64,000 nt of DNA from an uncultured Sphaerochaeta sp. (GTDB lineage Bacteria; Spirochaetota; Spirochaetia; Sphaerochaetales; Sphaerochaetaceae). The position numbers and the translations under genes were made by a program. The stretch is taken from NCBI RefSeq assembly GCF_963677315.1, contig NZ_OY781939.1:2170001-2234000 (forward strand). The letters run 5' to 3'. Of this stretch, positions 8,574-16,883 are shown one piece after another. The notes beneath the pieces were generated by a model. The model saw nothing but the letters and a program-made list of their open reading frames with translations, had not been told where the DNA came from and ran no database searches. Position 1 is the stretch's first letter. Each line of letters opens with the position of its first letter.

Positions 8574-9149
8574 ATGAATAAAAAGGCTATTGCACTTGCA
8601 CTGGTGTTGGTTATTGCGATGAGTGGGGTTTTTGCCCTTGACTTGAATACAGTTGATGATGTTACTGCAACATTGAAGGCTACTGTTGGAGATTATCTTG
8701 ATCATGGATTTATCGAGTCCAGTTCACCTGGAGTTTATGCAGCGACCAAAACCATCGAGAATGCATTCACTACAGACCCTGTTTTTACTTATGGCTATAA
8801 GACGAACATGGATGTTGTTACTACTCCTATCAAATTCGAAATGAGTGTTGGCGACTTCATTCTTCAATCAAATACTGATATCCGAATAAAGATTGGAGAT
8901 GTAATGGTGGGAACAAGTTCACCAGCTCCAACCAGTGGAGTATACACACTTCTCACCTCTGCACAATCCGGTTTGCAAGGCCAAGCAATTGTTACTATTA
9001 AACCGATGAAGGCAGATGGGGATGATCACTTAGGTTATGATATTTCTGATGATGATAGCATTACTGATACCCTTCAGTATGTAAATGATGATGCTGCTCC
9101 TGGTGAATATATTTCAACGGTTACCATTTCAGTTGCAACGGTGAGCTAA
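8574..9149 (+). CDS. Small secreted protein, beta-rich, unknown function (family member 2)
   Basis: 191 residues; signal peptide of about 21 residues (MNKKAIALALVLVIAMSG, cleavage after VFA). The mature sequence shares with the protein at 7715 the elements DHGFIESS, YGYKTNMDVVTTPIKFE and a closing PGEYISTVTISV strand. An acidic insertion (KADGDDHLGYDISDDDS) could bind divalent cations. It is exported, so it is periplasmic or on the surface. Good GGAGGAG ribosome binding site; flanked by its own promoter and terminator, so independently regulated. Confidence 0.6.
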   Translation: MNKKAIALALVLVIAMSGVFALDLNTVDDVTATLKATVGDYLDHGFIESSSPGVYAATKTIENAFTTDPVFTYGYKTNMDVVTTPIKFEMSVGDFILQSNTDIRIKIGDVMVGTSSPAPTSGVYTLLTSAQSGLQGQAIVTIKPMKADGDDHLGYDISDDDSITDTLQYVNDDAAPGEYISTVTISVATVS

Positions 9150-9176
9150 TCAATTCAGTTGTTTCACATGAACAAG

Positions 9177-9206
9177 GCTGTGCAGTAACCTGCACAGCTT
9201 TTTCTT
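9177..9206 (+). terminator. Intrinsic terminator
   Basis: A 9-bp stem (GCTGTGCAG with CTGCACAGC), a 4-nt loop and then TTTTTCTTT, shortly after the second secreted-protein gene. Confidence 0.85.
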
Positions 9207-9274
9207 TCCCCCTCTTTTCAGCGGGAAAGGTAGCTGTTACTATACGTATAGTTTGATGGTATTGGGAGATGGAT

Positions 9275-9799
9275 ATGAAGAAAGTTCTCTTGGTATATAT
9301 GCTCCTCTTCTTTGTGTTGCCCTTGGCAGCAGAAGATCCTCCACGGTTTCCATCTGCCACTGTGTACATGCAGGGTGTCATAGAGACTAGGGACCTGGCG
9401 TTCGCCATCTACAATGAAGCGGGTGAGGAACTAACAGGTGATGATGCAATGCTCAGCTTTGAGTTTCCGAATCTTGAGGAGTGGGAACTGACACAGTCCC
9501 TCTATTTCAAATTCTCCTCCCACCTTGCAGAAGCAACCGTCGGAAAGTTGAGCTTTTCGATTACAGATCTTGAAATGGATGCATTGAATAGGCTCAGGAC
9601 AACACTGGAGCTTGAAAGCGAGAGTTTCTTCACCAGTGTGGAGAACGGAAATACCTTTAATACCCGATTCCCTGCAGGCGCCCAAGATGATGTGTCTATC
9701 GGAAAACTTACCATCAGAATCAGGAAACGAGCAGCTGATGTGTTTAGCGCAGGTAACTATTCCGGTTCTTTCTCCATTAATTATACCGAAGGAAGCTGA
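9275..9799 (+). CDS. Small secreted protein, unknown function (family member 3)
   Basis: About 174 residues beginning MKKVLLVYMLLFF with cleavage expected after PLAAE, so exported. The mature part is beta-rich and ends in SAGNYSGSFSINYT, the same closing-strand pattern as its two neighbours; overall similarity is low. I take ATG 9275 rather than 9269 because GGGAGATGG sits just upstream. The three genes in a row, each a small exported beta protein, suggest a shared surface role, but none is recognised. Confidence 0.55.
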   Translation: MKKVLLVYMLLFFVLPLAAEDPPRFPSATVYMQGVIETRDLAFAIYNEAGEELTGDDAMLSFEFPNLEEWELTQSLYFKFSSHLAEATVGKLSFSITDLEMDALNRLRTTLELESESFFTSVENGNTFNTRFPAGAQDDVSIGKLTIRIRKRAADVFSAGNYSGSFSINYTEGS

Positions 9800-9884
9800 G
9801 TTCCTCATAACTCTCGATTGTTGTGAAGTTTGGCTGGTTAATCAACCAATTGGTAAAATAGTTACAAAATTGCAAAATTAATGT

Positions 9885-9913
9885 TTTACAGTGCGAGAAA
9901 ACCATGCAATAAT
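9885..9913 (+). promoter_or_regulatory. Promoter of candidate ncRNA
   Basis: TTTACA, 17 bases, AATAAT. It places a start near 9920, just ahead of a stretch that folds and ends in a strong terminator, with no reading frame between. Confidence 0.5.
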
Positions 9914-9919
9914 CATGAG

Positions 9920-10031
9920 TGTCGTTGCTCGAGTCTAGACCGATGTTTCCAGCGGATAGACACGTACCCTTAGGAGAGGAGTCCTAGGGTTCTCAAGGAG
10001 GTTGCCGCTACCCAAATGGGTAGCGGTTTTA
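9920..10031 (+). ncRNA. Candidate stand-alone structured small RNA, about 110 nt
   Basis: Between the promoter at 9885-9913 and the terminator at 10005-10030 there is no credible gene, but there are clear helices: GTCTA/TAGAC enclosing CCG/CGG (9933-9961), then CCCTTAGGA with TCCTAGGG (9968-9989, one bulge). The next gene is on the opposite strand, so this is not a leader. I do not recognise it as SRP, 6S or tmRNA, nor as a riboswitch class I know. Confidence 0.5.
10005..10030 (+). terminator. Intrinsic terminator of the candidate ncRNA
   Basis: A perfect 9-bp stem CCGCTACCC/GGGTAGCGG with a 4-nt loop followed by TTTT. It also sits just past the stop of the convergent ROK gene. Confidence 0.85.
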
Positions 10032-10036
10032 CTTGC

Positions 10037-11167
10037 TTAAAGCCCTTGCATTGTCTGCAACATTCTTCTCTGGAAAATCCATCGGTCCAATCCAACAGCC
10101 ACGCTTCCGAGTACAGCACTACGGTCCTTGAGCTGGGAGCGCACCACAGGAATACCCGCAAGGGTGTGGTGAGCATGCTGCTGATAGTACTTCTGGAGAA
10201 CCGCGAAGTAGTAATCTGGAAGATTGGAGATTCCTCCACCCAAGATAATCTTATTGCATCCGGTAATAGCACTGGCAGCTGTGAGTGCCATGCCCATGGC
10301 TTCTGCAGCTTCTTGCAGAGCTTGAACTACTTCAGAATCTTCCCTTTGTGCCAGTTCCTTGACTGTCTTGCCGGCAAATCGTTCGCTGAGAGCCCACCCT
10401 GCAGCTACGGTCTCGAGGCATCCAATCCCTCCACACCGGCACAAACCTGTCTGCCGTACTGGAAGGTGTCCGAATCTGCTCTTCTCACCTACTATGGTAT
10501 TGTCTTGCACCAATGCTCCGCTGATATGCTCTCCCCAATTGACATAGAGAAACGACTTTTCATCTTCATCGGCGAACCACTGTTCAGCCTCCACCATTGC
10601 TCTCACAGAATGCACCAGGATTGTAGGGGTCTGGGTATATTCACTGATGGCTTTAGCAAGAGGGATGTTCTCCCACGGCCAGTGGTCATGACGGAGTATG
10701 GAAAGCCCATCTTCACTGATTTGTGCGCTGGTAGCCACCGTAATGCCTGCAATAGGAGCCTTGGTAATTCGTCGCATTTTCAGGCACGCCTTGATGACGG
10801 TAAGGCCATGTTCCTTCGCATCCGGTTTGATCGGGGTTGGGATTCGCTCAAATCTCAGCACATTCCCCAAGAGGTCTGTAAGGGTGAAACAGGTATTCTT
10901 GCTACCCAGTTCCACTCCCAGAACCAGTCTGGAACCATGTTGCAAGGCAAGGGTGGTGGGTCTCCTTCCATTGGCTGTCTTGGCTTTTCCTTTCTCCTCA
11001 ACAAGTCCTTCCTGGAGCAACTGCTCCACAATCTCACTGGTGGACGGCTTGTTCAGGGTTAGGCGGCGTGCGATATCAGAGCGACTGAACTCACCCTCAC
11101 GGGCGAGTAGATTGAGAACTCTCAGGCGATTGATCGTCCTGGCTGAGCTTGGGGTGGAAAACTGCAT
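10037..11167 (-). CDS. ROK-family transcriptional regulator (NagC/XylR type)
   Basis: 376 residues. A winged helix-turn-helix occupies about 15-75 (FSRSDIARRLTLNKPSTSEIVEQLL), followed by a ROK sugar-kinase-like domain with the zinc site GHLPVRQTGLCRCGGIGCLE near residue 245. It probably represses sugar-uptake or utilisation genes in response to a sugar ligand; no target is adjacent. TTAACA-N17-TATGCT lies only 5 bases before ATG 11167, with no Shine-Dalgarno sequence, so the mRNA is probably leaderless. Confidence 0.85.
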   Translation of the reverse strand: MQFSTPSSARTINRLRVLNLLAREGEFSRSDIARRLTLNKPSTSEIVEQLLQEGLVEEKGKAKTANGRRPTTLALQHGSRLVLGVELGSKNTCFTLTDLLGNVLRFERIPTPIKPDAKEHGLTVIKACLKMRRITKAPIAGITVATSAQISEDGLSILRHDHWPWENIPLAKAISEYTQTPTILVHSVRAMVEAEQWFADEDEKSFLYVNWGEHISGALVQDNTIVGEKSRFGHLPVRQTGLCRCGGIGCLETVAAGWALSERFAGKTVKELAQREDSEVVQALQEAAEAMGMALTAASAITGCNKIILGGGISNLPDYYFAVLQKYYQQHAHHTLAGIPVVRSQLKDRSAVLGSVAVGLDRWIFQRRMLQTMQGL

Positions 11168-11269
11168 GCCCAAGCATAGCCCACCTCTGGGTTTTTGTTA
11201 AGGAACAATTGCCGTTGGTTTGAAAAATCAGTATGTTTGCCTATATCCCTTTGGAGGTATCATACGAAG

Positions 11270-13159
11270 ATGGAACAAAAGAAGTTCAAAACTGAAGTAT
11301 CAGAGCTATTGCATCTGATCATCCACTCGCTCTATTCCCACAAGGAAATCTTTCTCCGCGAGCTGGTATCCAACTCATCCGATGCACTGGACAAACTTAA
11401 GTATCTCACCCTTACCGATGACAAGCTCAAGAATCTAGCCTTTGAGCCACGCATCGACATCTCCTTTACTGAGGAAGGTGAAGACCGCACACTCACTATC
11501 AGTGACAACGGTCTTGGTATGAGTCATGACGACTTGGCAGACAACCTGGGTACCATTGCATCCAGTGGAACCAAGAAGTTCCTCGCTTCCCTTACTGAGG
11601 AGCAGAAGAAGGACAGCAACCTCATTGGTCAGTTTGGTGTAGGTTTCTACAGTGCCTTCATGGTTGCAAAAAAGGTTGAGGTAGTCAGCCGAAAGGCTGG
11701 TGAGGAACAGGCTTGGAAGTGGAGCAGTACCGGCAAGGGGAGTTATACCCTTGATGAAGCAGAGCGCGAAAGCCAAGGTACGACCATTATCCTCTACCTG
11801 AACGAGGAAGGAAGTGAATATGCCAACCGTTGGCAGGTTGAGCAGCTGGTGAAGAAATACAGTGACCATATTGCCTATCCCATTTTCCTCTCTTACGACC
11901 AGACATCCTACGATGACAAGAAGAAGGATGATGAAGGCAATCCACTGAAGAAGGTTGAACACAAGGTTGAGCAGATCAACAGTTCATCAGCTTTGTGGAG
12001 ACGCAGCAAGAGCGAGCTGACCGATGAGGAGTACAAGGAGTTCTACAAGCAGAGCAGCTATGATAGCGAAGACCCCTTGTTCTATTTGCATACCCGCGCA
12101 GAAGGAGCGACAGAGTACATCACACTCTTCTTCATCCCAAGTAAAGCCCCGTTTGACATGTACTATGCAGATTACAAGCCGGGTGTGAAGCTCTATGTAA
12201 AGCGAGTCTACATCACAGATGATGATAAAGAGTTACTTCCATCCTATCTTCGCTTTGTGCGTGGCGTGATTGACAGTGAGGATCTTCCTCTCAACGTCAG
12301 CCGTGAGATTTTGCAACAGAATCGTGTAATGAATGCAATCCGTACCGCATCTGTGAAGAAGCTGCTTGGTGAGTTCCAGAAGATCAGCGAACAGAACCCC
12401 GACCTCTACTCTCAGTTCATCGCGCAGTACAACCGACCCCTTAAGGAAGGTTTGTATTCTGATTATGCCAACAGGGATGCATTGCTTGAACTGGTTCGTT
12501 TTAAGTCCTCCACTGAGGATGGCTATGTAAGCCTCGCCTCATACAAGGAGAGGATGAAGAGTGACCAGAAATCAATCTACTATATCGCTGGAGGAAAGGA
12601 AGAGACCCTTAAAGCAAGTCCCTTGCTCGAAGCGTATCGCAAGAAGGGGTATGAAGTCCTCATTATGAGCGACGATATTGACGATATCGTGGTCGGCTCG
12701 ATCGGTACCTACAAGGAACTGCCTCTGAAGGCAATCAACAAGAGTGGTGCTGTTGATGACCTGAAGGAAGAAGGGGAGGACAAGAAAAAAGACACCAAGG
12801 AAGCGAAAGCCCTCATTAAGAAGGTCAAGAAAGCCCTTGGAGACAAGGTAAAGGATGTAGTTGCCTCTTCCCGCCTTGCAGACTCCCCTGCTGTCGTGGT
12901 GGTTGATGAGAATGACCCATCAGTACAGATGCAGCAGATTCTCAAGAGTATGGGACAGACAGATTTTGAAGAAGCAAAGCCGATTCTAGAGATCAATGTG
13001 GAAGATCCGATGGTCAAGAAAATCGAAAACAGCAACGATGAGCAATACATTGAGCAACTGAGTTCAGTGTTGCTGGACCAGGCTCTCCTTGCTGAAGGTG
13101 TCATGCCCAAGGATCCGGTAGGGTTCGCAAAACGTCTGCATGCTCTTTTGTCTACATAA
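11270..13159 (+). CDS. htpG: Molecular chaperone HtpG (Hsp90)
   Basis: 629 residues, the usual length for bacterial Hsp90. The N-terminal ATPase domain shows ELVSNSSDALDK, the DNGLGM motif and GQFGVGFYSAF; the middle domain has the conserved RGVIDSEDLPLNVSREILQ. It is an ATP-dependent cytosolic chaperone. The frame is open further upstream, but GGAGG at 11252 fixes the start at ATG 11270. A long-stem terminator follows, so it is monocistronic. Confidence 0.97.
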   Translation: MEQKKFKTEVSELLHLIIHSLYSHKEIFLRELVSNSSDALDKLKYLTLTDDKLKNLAFEPRIDISFTEEGEDRTLTISDNGLGMSHDDLADNLGTIASSGTKKFLASLTEEQKKDSNLIGQFGVGFYSAFMVAKKVEVVSRKAGEEQAWKWSSTGKGSYTLDEAERESQGTTIILYLNEEGSEYANRWQVEQLVKKYSDHIAYPIFLSYDQTSYDDKKKDDEGNPLKKVEHKVEQINSSSALWRRSKSELTDEEYKEFYKQSSYDSEDPLFYLHTRAEGATEYITLFFIPSKAPFDMYYADYKPGVKLYVKRVYITDDDKELLPSYLRFVRGVIDSEDLPLNVSREILQQNRVMNAIRTASVKKLLGEFQKISEQNPDLYSQFIAQYNRPLKEGLYSDYANRDALLELVRFKSSTEDGYVSLASYKERMKSDQKSIYYIAGGKEETLKASPLLEAYRKKGYEVLIMSDDIDDIVVGSIGTYKELPLKAINKSGAVDDLKEEGEDKKKDTKEAKALIKKVKKALGDKVKDVVASSRLADSPAVVVVDENDPSVQMQQILKSMGQTDFEEAKPILEINVEDPMVKKIENSNDEQYIEQLSSVLLDQALLAEGVMPKDPVGFAKRLHALLST

Positions 13160-13185
13160 TAGCGAGGAATTAATTACTTATCATG

Positions 13186-13224
13186 CAAGGTGAAGAGACC
13201 TTTTTCTTCACCTTGTTTTTTTTC
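13186..13224 (+). terminator. Intrinsic terminator of htpG
   Basis: An 11-bp stem (CAAGGTGAAGA with TCTTCACCTTG) with an 8-nt loop and eight T residues. Confidence 0.9.
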
Positions 13225-13273
13225 TCTACCGATGGTAGTGTTTTGTATAATACTTATATAAGGAAGTAGAATT

Positions 13274-14158
13274 ATGATTGCAAATTTCATGGCACTAAGC
13301 AGTGAAGCCGTTGCTGAAAGTTCCGCCTTTGGCCGCTTTGTTGAGAAGATTGATAGCTGGATTCAAATCGGTCCGGTCGAATTCTTGGTGAATGTCGCGA
13401 TTGGATTGCTCATTGTGCTCATCGGAAAGCTGGTGATCATAGGCATTTCACGCATTCTCAAGCGTGCACTCGACCGTTCCAAGAAGATCAATGAATTGAT
13501 GGCCCGCTTCATTTTGAAGCTGGTGAATGTCATAGGGTGGATTTTCCTCATCATAGCTTTCCTTGGCCGACTTGGCCTTGATATGGGTCCTGTGCTTGCC
13601 GGCCTTGGCATCACTGGTGTTGTCCTTGGGTTTGCATTCCAGGATACCATTGGGAACCTGCTCAGTGGTGTGATGATTGTCATCAATGCACCCTTCAGGA
13701 TTGGTGACTATATTGAGACCGGATCGTTCAGTGGTACCGTAAGTGATATGGACATGATCTGTGTTATTCTCTCCACACCCGACAACCGTAAGATTACCAT
13801 CTCAAACAAGCTTGTCTGGAACAGTCCCATTGTGAACTACTCCAATGTTGACCGGCGGAGACTTGGCCTTACAGTCAGTGTTGCATATGGCACAAACCTG
13901 CAGTTGGCAAAGGATACCATTTGGAAAATCATCAATTCTTATAGTGAGATTCTTAGTGATCCAGCTCCCATGGTAGAGGTAAATACCCTTGCAGCCTCCT
14001 CCATAGACTTCGCGGTTCGCCCTTGGACGAAACCTGAAGACTATTGGAAGGTCTACTGGCGCTTCCAGGGTGAGATCGTTGACCGCCTCGCTGAGGTTGG
14101 AATCTCAGTTCCTTTCAACCAGATAGATGTACATATCGTAGACCAGAGCGCAACATAG
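13274..14158 (+). CDS. mscS: MscS-family mechanosensitive ion channel
   Basis: 294 residues with three predicted membrane helices in the first 130 residues. The pore helix carries the glycine/alanine-rich LAGLGITGVVLGFAFQDTIG, and a beta domain follows (NAPFRIGDYIETG). It is an inner-membrane valve that releases solutes on hypo-osmotic shock. AAGGAAG lies before the ATG. The 3' end meets the convergent gene at 14160. Confidence 0.92.
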   Translation: MIANFMALSSEAVAESSAFGRFVEKIDSWIQIGPVEFLVNVAIGLLIVLIGKLVIIGISRILKRALDRSKKINELMARFILKLVNVIGWIFLIIAFLGRLGLDMGPVLAGLGITGVVLGFAFQDTIGNLLSGVMIVINAPFRIGDYIETGSFSGTVSDMDMICVILSTPDNRKITISNKLVWNSPIVNYSNVDRRRLGLTVSVAYGTNLQLAKDTIWKIINSYSEILSDPAPMVEVNTLAASSIDFAVRPWTKPEDYWKVYWRFQGEIVDRLAEVGISVPFNQIDVHIVDQSAT

Positions 14159-14159
14159 G

Positions 14160-14666
14160 CTATTGCTGTTTGCCCACAGAGCAGTGGCCTTCAAGGATGG
14201 TGCAGAACTCCTTGGAATCCTGGAGGAGGAATTTTCCGAGATAGGATTTTCTCCTCCATGCTTTGGAACCGAATACCAGGGTGATGATTGCACCATTTGT
14301 TTCAATTACAACCGAGATGTTGGAGAGTTTGTTCTCCAGCGTCTCGTAGTTTTGTTTGCAGGAAACAAAGTCTGCATACGGGAAATGGTAGAACTCATCA
14401 GCCAAGGTGATTCCCACCACCTGCTTCTTGGTGTCGAAGCAGAGCAGGATTCCATCCCCGATATCATTGATGTACCCATGTCTGTCATCAAAATCGTACC
14501 CGTACTCTTTCATCAGCTCATTGGTTCTCACGCCCAGCTTCTGTAGGGTAAGACGATAGTTTGCTGCTGCTCGGTTTCGATTTTTCTTGCCGATGGTCAG
14601 TGCATAGAGGTTTGCTGCAGTTACAAGGACTAATAAGGCTAATAATAGGTATTGGAGTATGTTCAT
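14160..14666 (-). CDS. Membrane-anchored protein of unknown function
   Basis: 168 residues: one N-terminal membrane helix (about 4-24), then a basic stretch and a soluble domain with no recognised motif. A TTTACA-N18-TATTGT promoter stands 6 bases before ATG 14666 with no ribosome binding site, so the message is probably leaderless. It is transcribed away from the sigma54 activator gene; the two promoters lie back to back. Confidence 0.5.
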   Translation of the reverse strand: MNILQYLLLALLVLVTAANLYALTIGKKNRNRAAANYRLTLQKLGVRTNELMKEYGYDFDDRHGYINDIGDGILLCFDTKKQVVGITLADEFYHFPYADFVSCKQNYETLENKLSNISVVIETNGAIITLVFGSKAWRRKSYLGKFLLQDSKEFCTILEGHCSVGKQQ

Positions 14667-14740
14667 AGCCGGACAATACCAAGGGCGGGCCGGCTTTGTA
14701 AAGAGAACCGCTTATGATACACTCTCTTTGAGGTGTCACA

Positions 14741-16621
14741 TTGATAAAGATTTTGATTGTTGTTCCCTACCAAGAGCTGCAAGAAGCATTCGATCAAGTC
14801 ATCCAGAGTTATGATCTGGATACGATTGAAGTGCGTACCACCCATATCTATGGAAGCGATCCCCAAAAGATTGTACCTCTTGCTGCTGATATCATTGTAG
14901 CCCGTGGAATAACTGCTCAGGCAATCGCTCACCAAAAACCGTCGGTGCATGTTGTGCCCATTGCACTCAGTAGCGCGGATTTACTCAGTGCATTAGCCAA
15001 GGCCAAAAAAAAGAACAGCAATGCCCATATCGGGGTAGTCACGAATGAACAGCTTTGTGATCAGGAGTTGATCAGCACCTTGGTCGGGCAGCCTGTAACC
15101 ATCTTCCAGGTAACCGATGAGAAAGACGTGGAGATCGGACTGGAGCATCTTGCGAGGAAGGGGTGCACCATCTTTGTGGGTGGCCTTACGATGTGTCGCC
15201 TATGTGAGGAGCAACAGTTTGTGCATGTGCATGTAAAAAGTGGATATCAGGCAGTTGTCCATGCAGTGGCGGAGGCCGTTGCAGCCGCTCGCTCTCTGGA
15301 GCGGGCTCAAACAAGGGGAAATCTGTTAGGGACACTGCTCAACAATGCCGCATATGCACTGCTTGCGATCAACAGCAGTGCAACCATCATTGCCGCCAAC
15401 CGACAAGCAGAACAACTCTTTGGTACTACGTCACTGTTGGGAAAGCAGTTGATGGAAGTATATCAATCGGGGAAGTGGGATCTTGCCTTGAAGGCAGGGA
15501 AGAAAGAGATACTCGTACCGATTGCAGGCAAGCAGTTCTTAGTGACCCAGCAACCGATCAGCATGGATGAAGAGACATCCGGCTTCCTCTTCACGTTCCA
15601 GAATACAGAGGCGATTCAGCAGACAGAGCATATGATCAGGACAGAGTTGAGCAGAAAGGGCTTGGTCGCCAAGTACACCTTCTCCAATATTGTGACACAG
15701 AATGCCCAGATGATCGCTCTGGTGGAGAAAGCCAGAAGGTTCAGCCAGGTCCCAGGTGCCGTACTTCTGCTCGGTGAGACGGGAACTGGAAAGGAGTTGT
15801 TTGCCCAGAGCATACACAATGCATCGCCCCGTGCCTCGCAACCCTTTGTTGCAGTGAACTGTGCAGCACTTCCCGAACAACTGCTGGAGAGTGAGTTGTT
15901 TGGATACTCCGAGGGAGCCTTCACAGGTGCAAGCAAGGGAGGGAAGCCTGGGTTGTTTGAGCTGGCTCATAAGGGCACCATTTTCCTCGATGAAATTGCA
16001 GAGATGCCGATAGTCGTGCAGGCGAAACTGCTTCGTGTCCTTCAGGAGCGTGAGGTTCGCCGAGTAGGGGCTGATATGGTTGTCCCTGTAGATGTGAGAG
16101 TCATCAGTGCTGCAAACAGCAATATCCTGCAGAAAGTACAGGATGGTTCGTTCCGTCTTGATCTGTTCTACCGTATTAGTCTGTTGAGCCTGATGTTGAT
16201 TCCTTTACGAGATCGTCCTGAGGATATCGGGGTGTTGTTCTCTCATTTTGTCACGCAATACTGCGAGCGGCATGGACTGAACGGGATCAACATCAATACA
16301 GACGCACTTGAAGTGCTTGAACAGTTCTACTGGCCCGGGAACATTCGTGAGTTGCGGAATGCAGCAGAACGTCTTGCAATTCTCCATACCTCCGACCAGG
16401 TTGGTTTTCGCGAGATAGAGCAACTCGATATCGGGTCCACCGGCTTGTACCTTGATACCAAGGAAACACAAAAGCCAAAGCCAAAAAAGAAAAAACGCTC
16501 CGATCACGAGCTGTATGATCAGTTCCTCTCCAGTGGTTTGACTCGTGAGGAATTCGCCAAGGAGGTCGGTATAAGCAGGACGACGCTCTGGAGGAAGTTC
16601 TCCCGATTTGAAACAACGTAA
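14741..16621 (+). CDS. PrpR-type sigma54-dependent transcriptional activator
   Basis: 626 residues. Residues 1-180 match the PrpR_N sensor domain, 200-290 look like a PAS domain, and 320-545 form the AAA+ sigma54-interaction domain with Walker A GETGTGKE (about 345) and an intact GAFTGA loop (about 393). A Fis-type helix-turn-helix ends the protein ([20 protein letters not shown]). The TTG at 14741 is supported by GAGGTG 5 bases upstream. It almost certainly activates the sigma54 promoter at 16807 by binding the palindrome cluster 16626-16682. The effector is probably an organic acid related to the imported substrate. Confidence 0.9.
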   Translation: MIKILIVVPYQELQEAFDQVIQSYDLDTIEVRTTHIYGSDPQKIVPLAADIIVARGITAQAIAHQKPSVHVVPIALSSADLLSALAKAKKKNSNAHIGVVTNEQLCDQELISTLVGQPVTIFQVTDEKDVEIGLEHLARKGCTIFVGGLTMCRLCEEQQFVHVHVKSGYQAVVHAVAEAVAAARSLERAQTRGNLLGTLLNNAAYALLAINSSATIIAANRQAEQLFGTTSLLGKQLMEVYQSGKWDLALKAGKKEILVPIAGKQFLVTQQPISMDEETSGFLFTFQNTEAIQQTEHMIRTELSRKGLVAKYTFSNIVTQNAQMIALVEKARRFSQVPGAVLLLGETGTGKELFAQSIHNASPRASQPFVAVNCAALPEQLLESELFGYSEGAFTGASKGGKPGLFELAHKGTIFLDEIAEMPIVVQAKLLRVLQEREVRRVGADMVVPVDVRVISAANSNILQKVQDGSFRLDLFYRISLLSLMLIPLRDRPEDIGVLFSHFVTQYCERHGLNGININTDALEVLEQFYWPGNIRELRNAAERLAILHTSDQVGFREIEQLDIGSTGLYLDTKETQKPKPKKKKRSDHELYDQFLSSGLTREEFAKEVGISRTTLWRKFSRFETT

Positions 16622-16625
16622 ATTT

Positions 16626-16682
16626 TGTTTCACTAATGTTTCAAATGAAACATGAAACATTAACCATGTAACATTGAAACAT
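16626..16682. promoter_or_regulatory. Upstream activator site cluster (TGTTTCA/TGAAACA half-sites)
   Basis: Five half-sites in 57 bases: TGTTTCA at 16626, the palindrome ATGTTTCA-AA-TGAAACAT at 16636-16653, TGAAACAT at 16653-16660, and ATGTAACA-T-TGAAACAT at 16666-16682. The cluster begins right after the activator gene and lies about 125-180 bases before the sigma54 promoter, the usual place for enhancer binding. Confidence 0.75.
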
Positions 16683-16754
16683 GTTAAAAAAGTCTTAAAA
16701 ATTTTTAGGAAACTGTATGAAATTTTTCATATCTGGTTGCTTCACTAGGAAATA

Positions 16755-16795
16755 TGTGTATACAAACATCAATTATATAAAAGATTGTATACAAT
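16755..16795. promoter_or_regulatory. GntR-type operator boxes between enhancer and sigma54 promoter
   Basis: ATTGTATACAAT at 16784-16795 is a perfect palindrome of the FCD-GntR type (TTGTATACAA), and TGTGTATACAAA at 16755-16766 is a second weaker copy. The same core recurs at 25502 and 25660 around the GntR gene at 24791, so that repressor is the likely ligand. Confidence 0.6.
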
Positions 16796-16806
16796 AGATT
16801 GTAAAC

Positions 16807-16823
16807 TTGGCACGTTAGTTGCT
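16807..16823 (+). promoter_or_regulatory. Sigma54 promoter of the PdxA2/Tct operon
   Basis: TTGGCACGTTAGTTGCT matches the -24/-12 consensus, with GG at 16809-16810 and GC at 16821-16822, exactly ten bases apart. The expected start is near 16834, 50 bases before the operon's first ATG. Confidence 0.88.
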
Positions 16824-16883
16824 ACCTCTATTGCCGGAGCGACGAGCATCGTTGCTCACTGCAAGTATGAAGAGGAGTAATCC

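Noticed and set aside
10016..11062. Long open frame on the plus strand opposite the ROK gene
   Set aside because: It is a shadow frame: the minus-strand frame encodes a complete ROK regulator with its zinc motif, and the plus frame has no recognisable protein features. The same applies to long antisense frames opposite the PdxA gene (16911-17885), transketolase (26715-27560) and the metal-binding protein gene (29736-30686).
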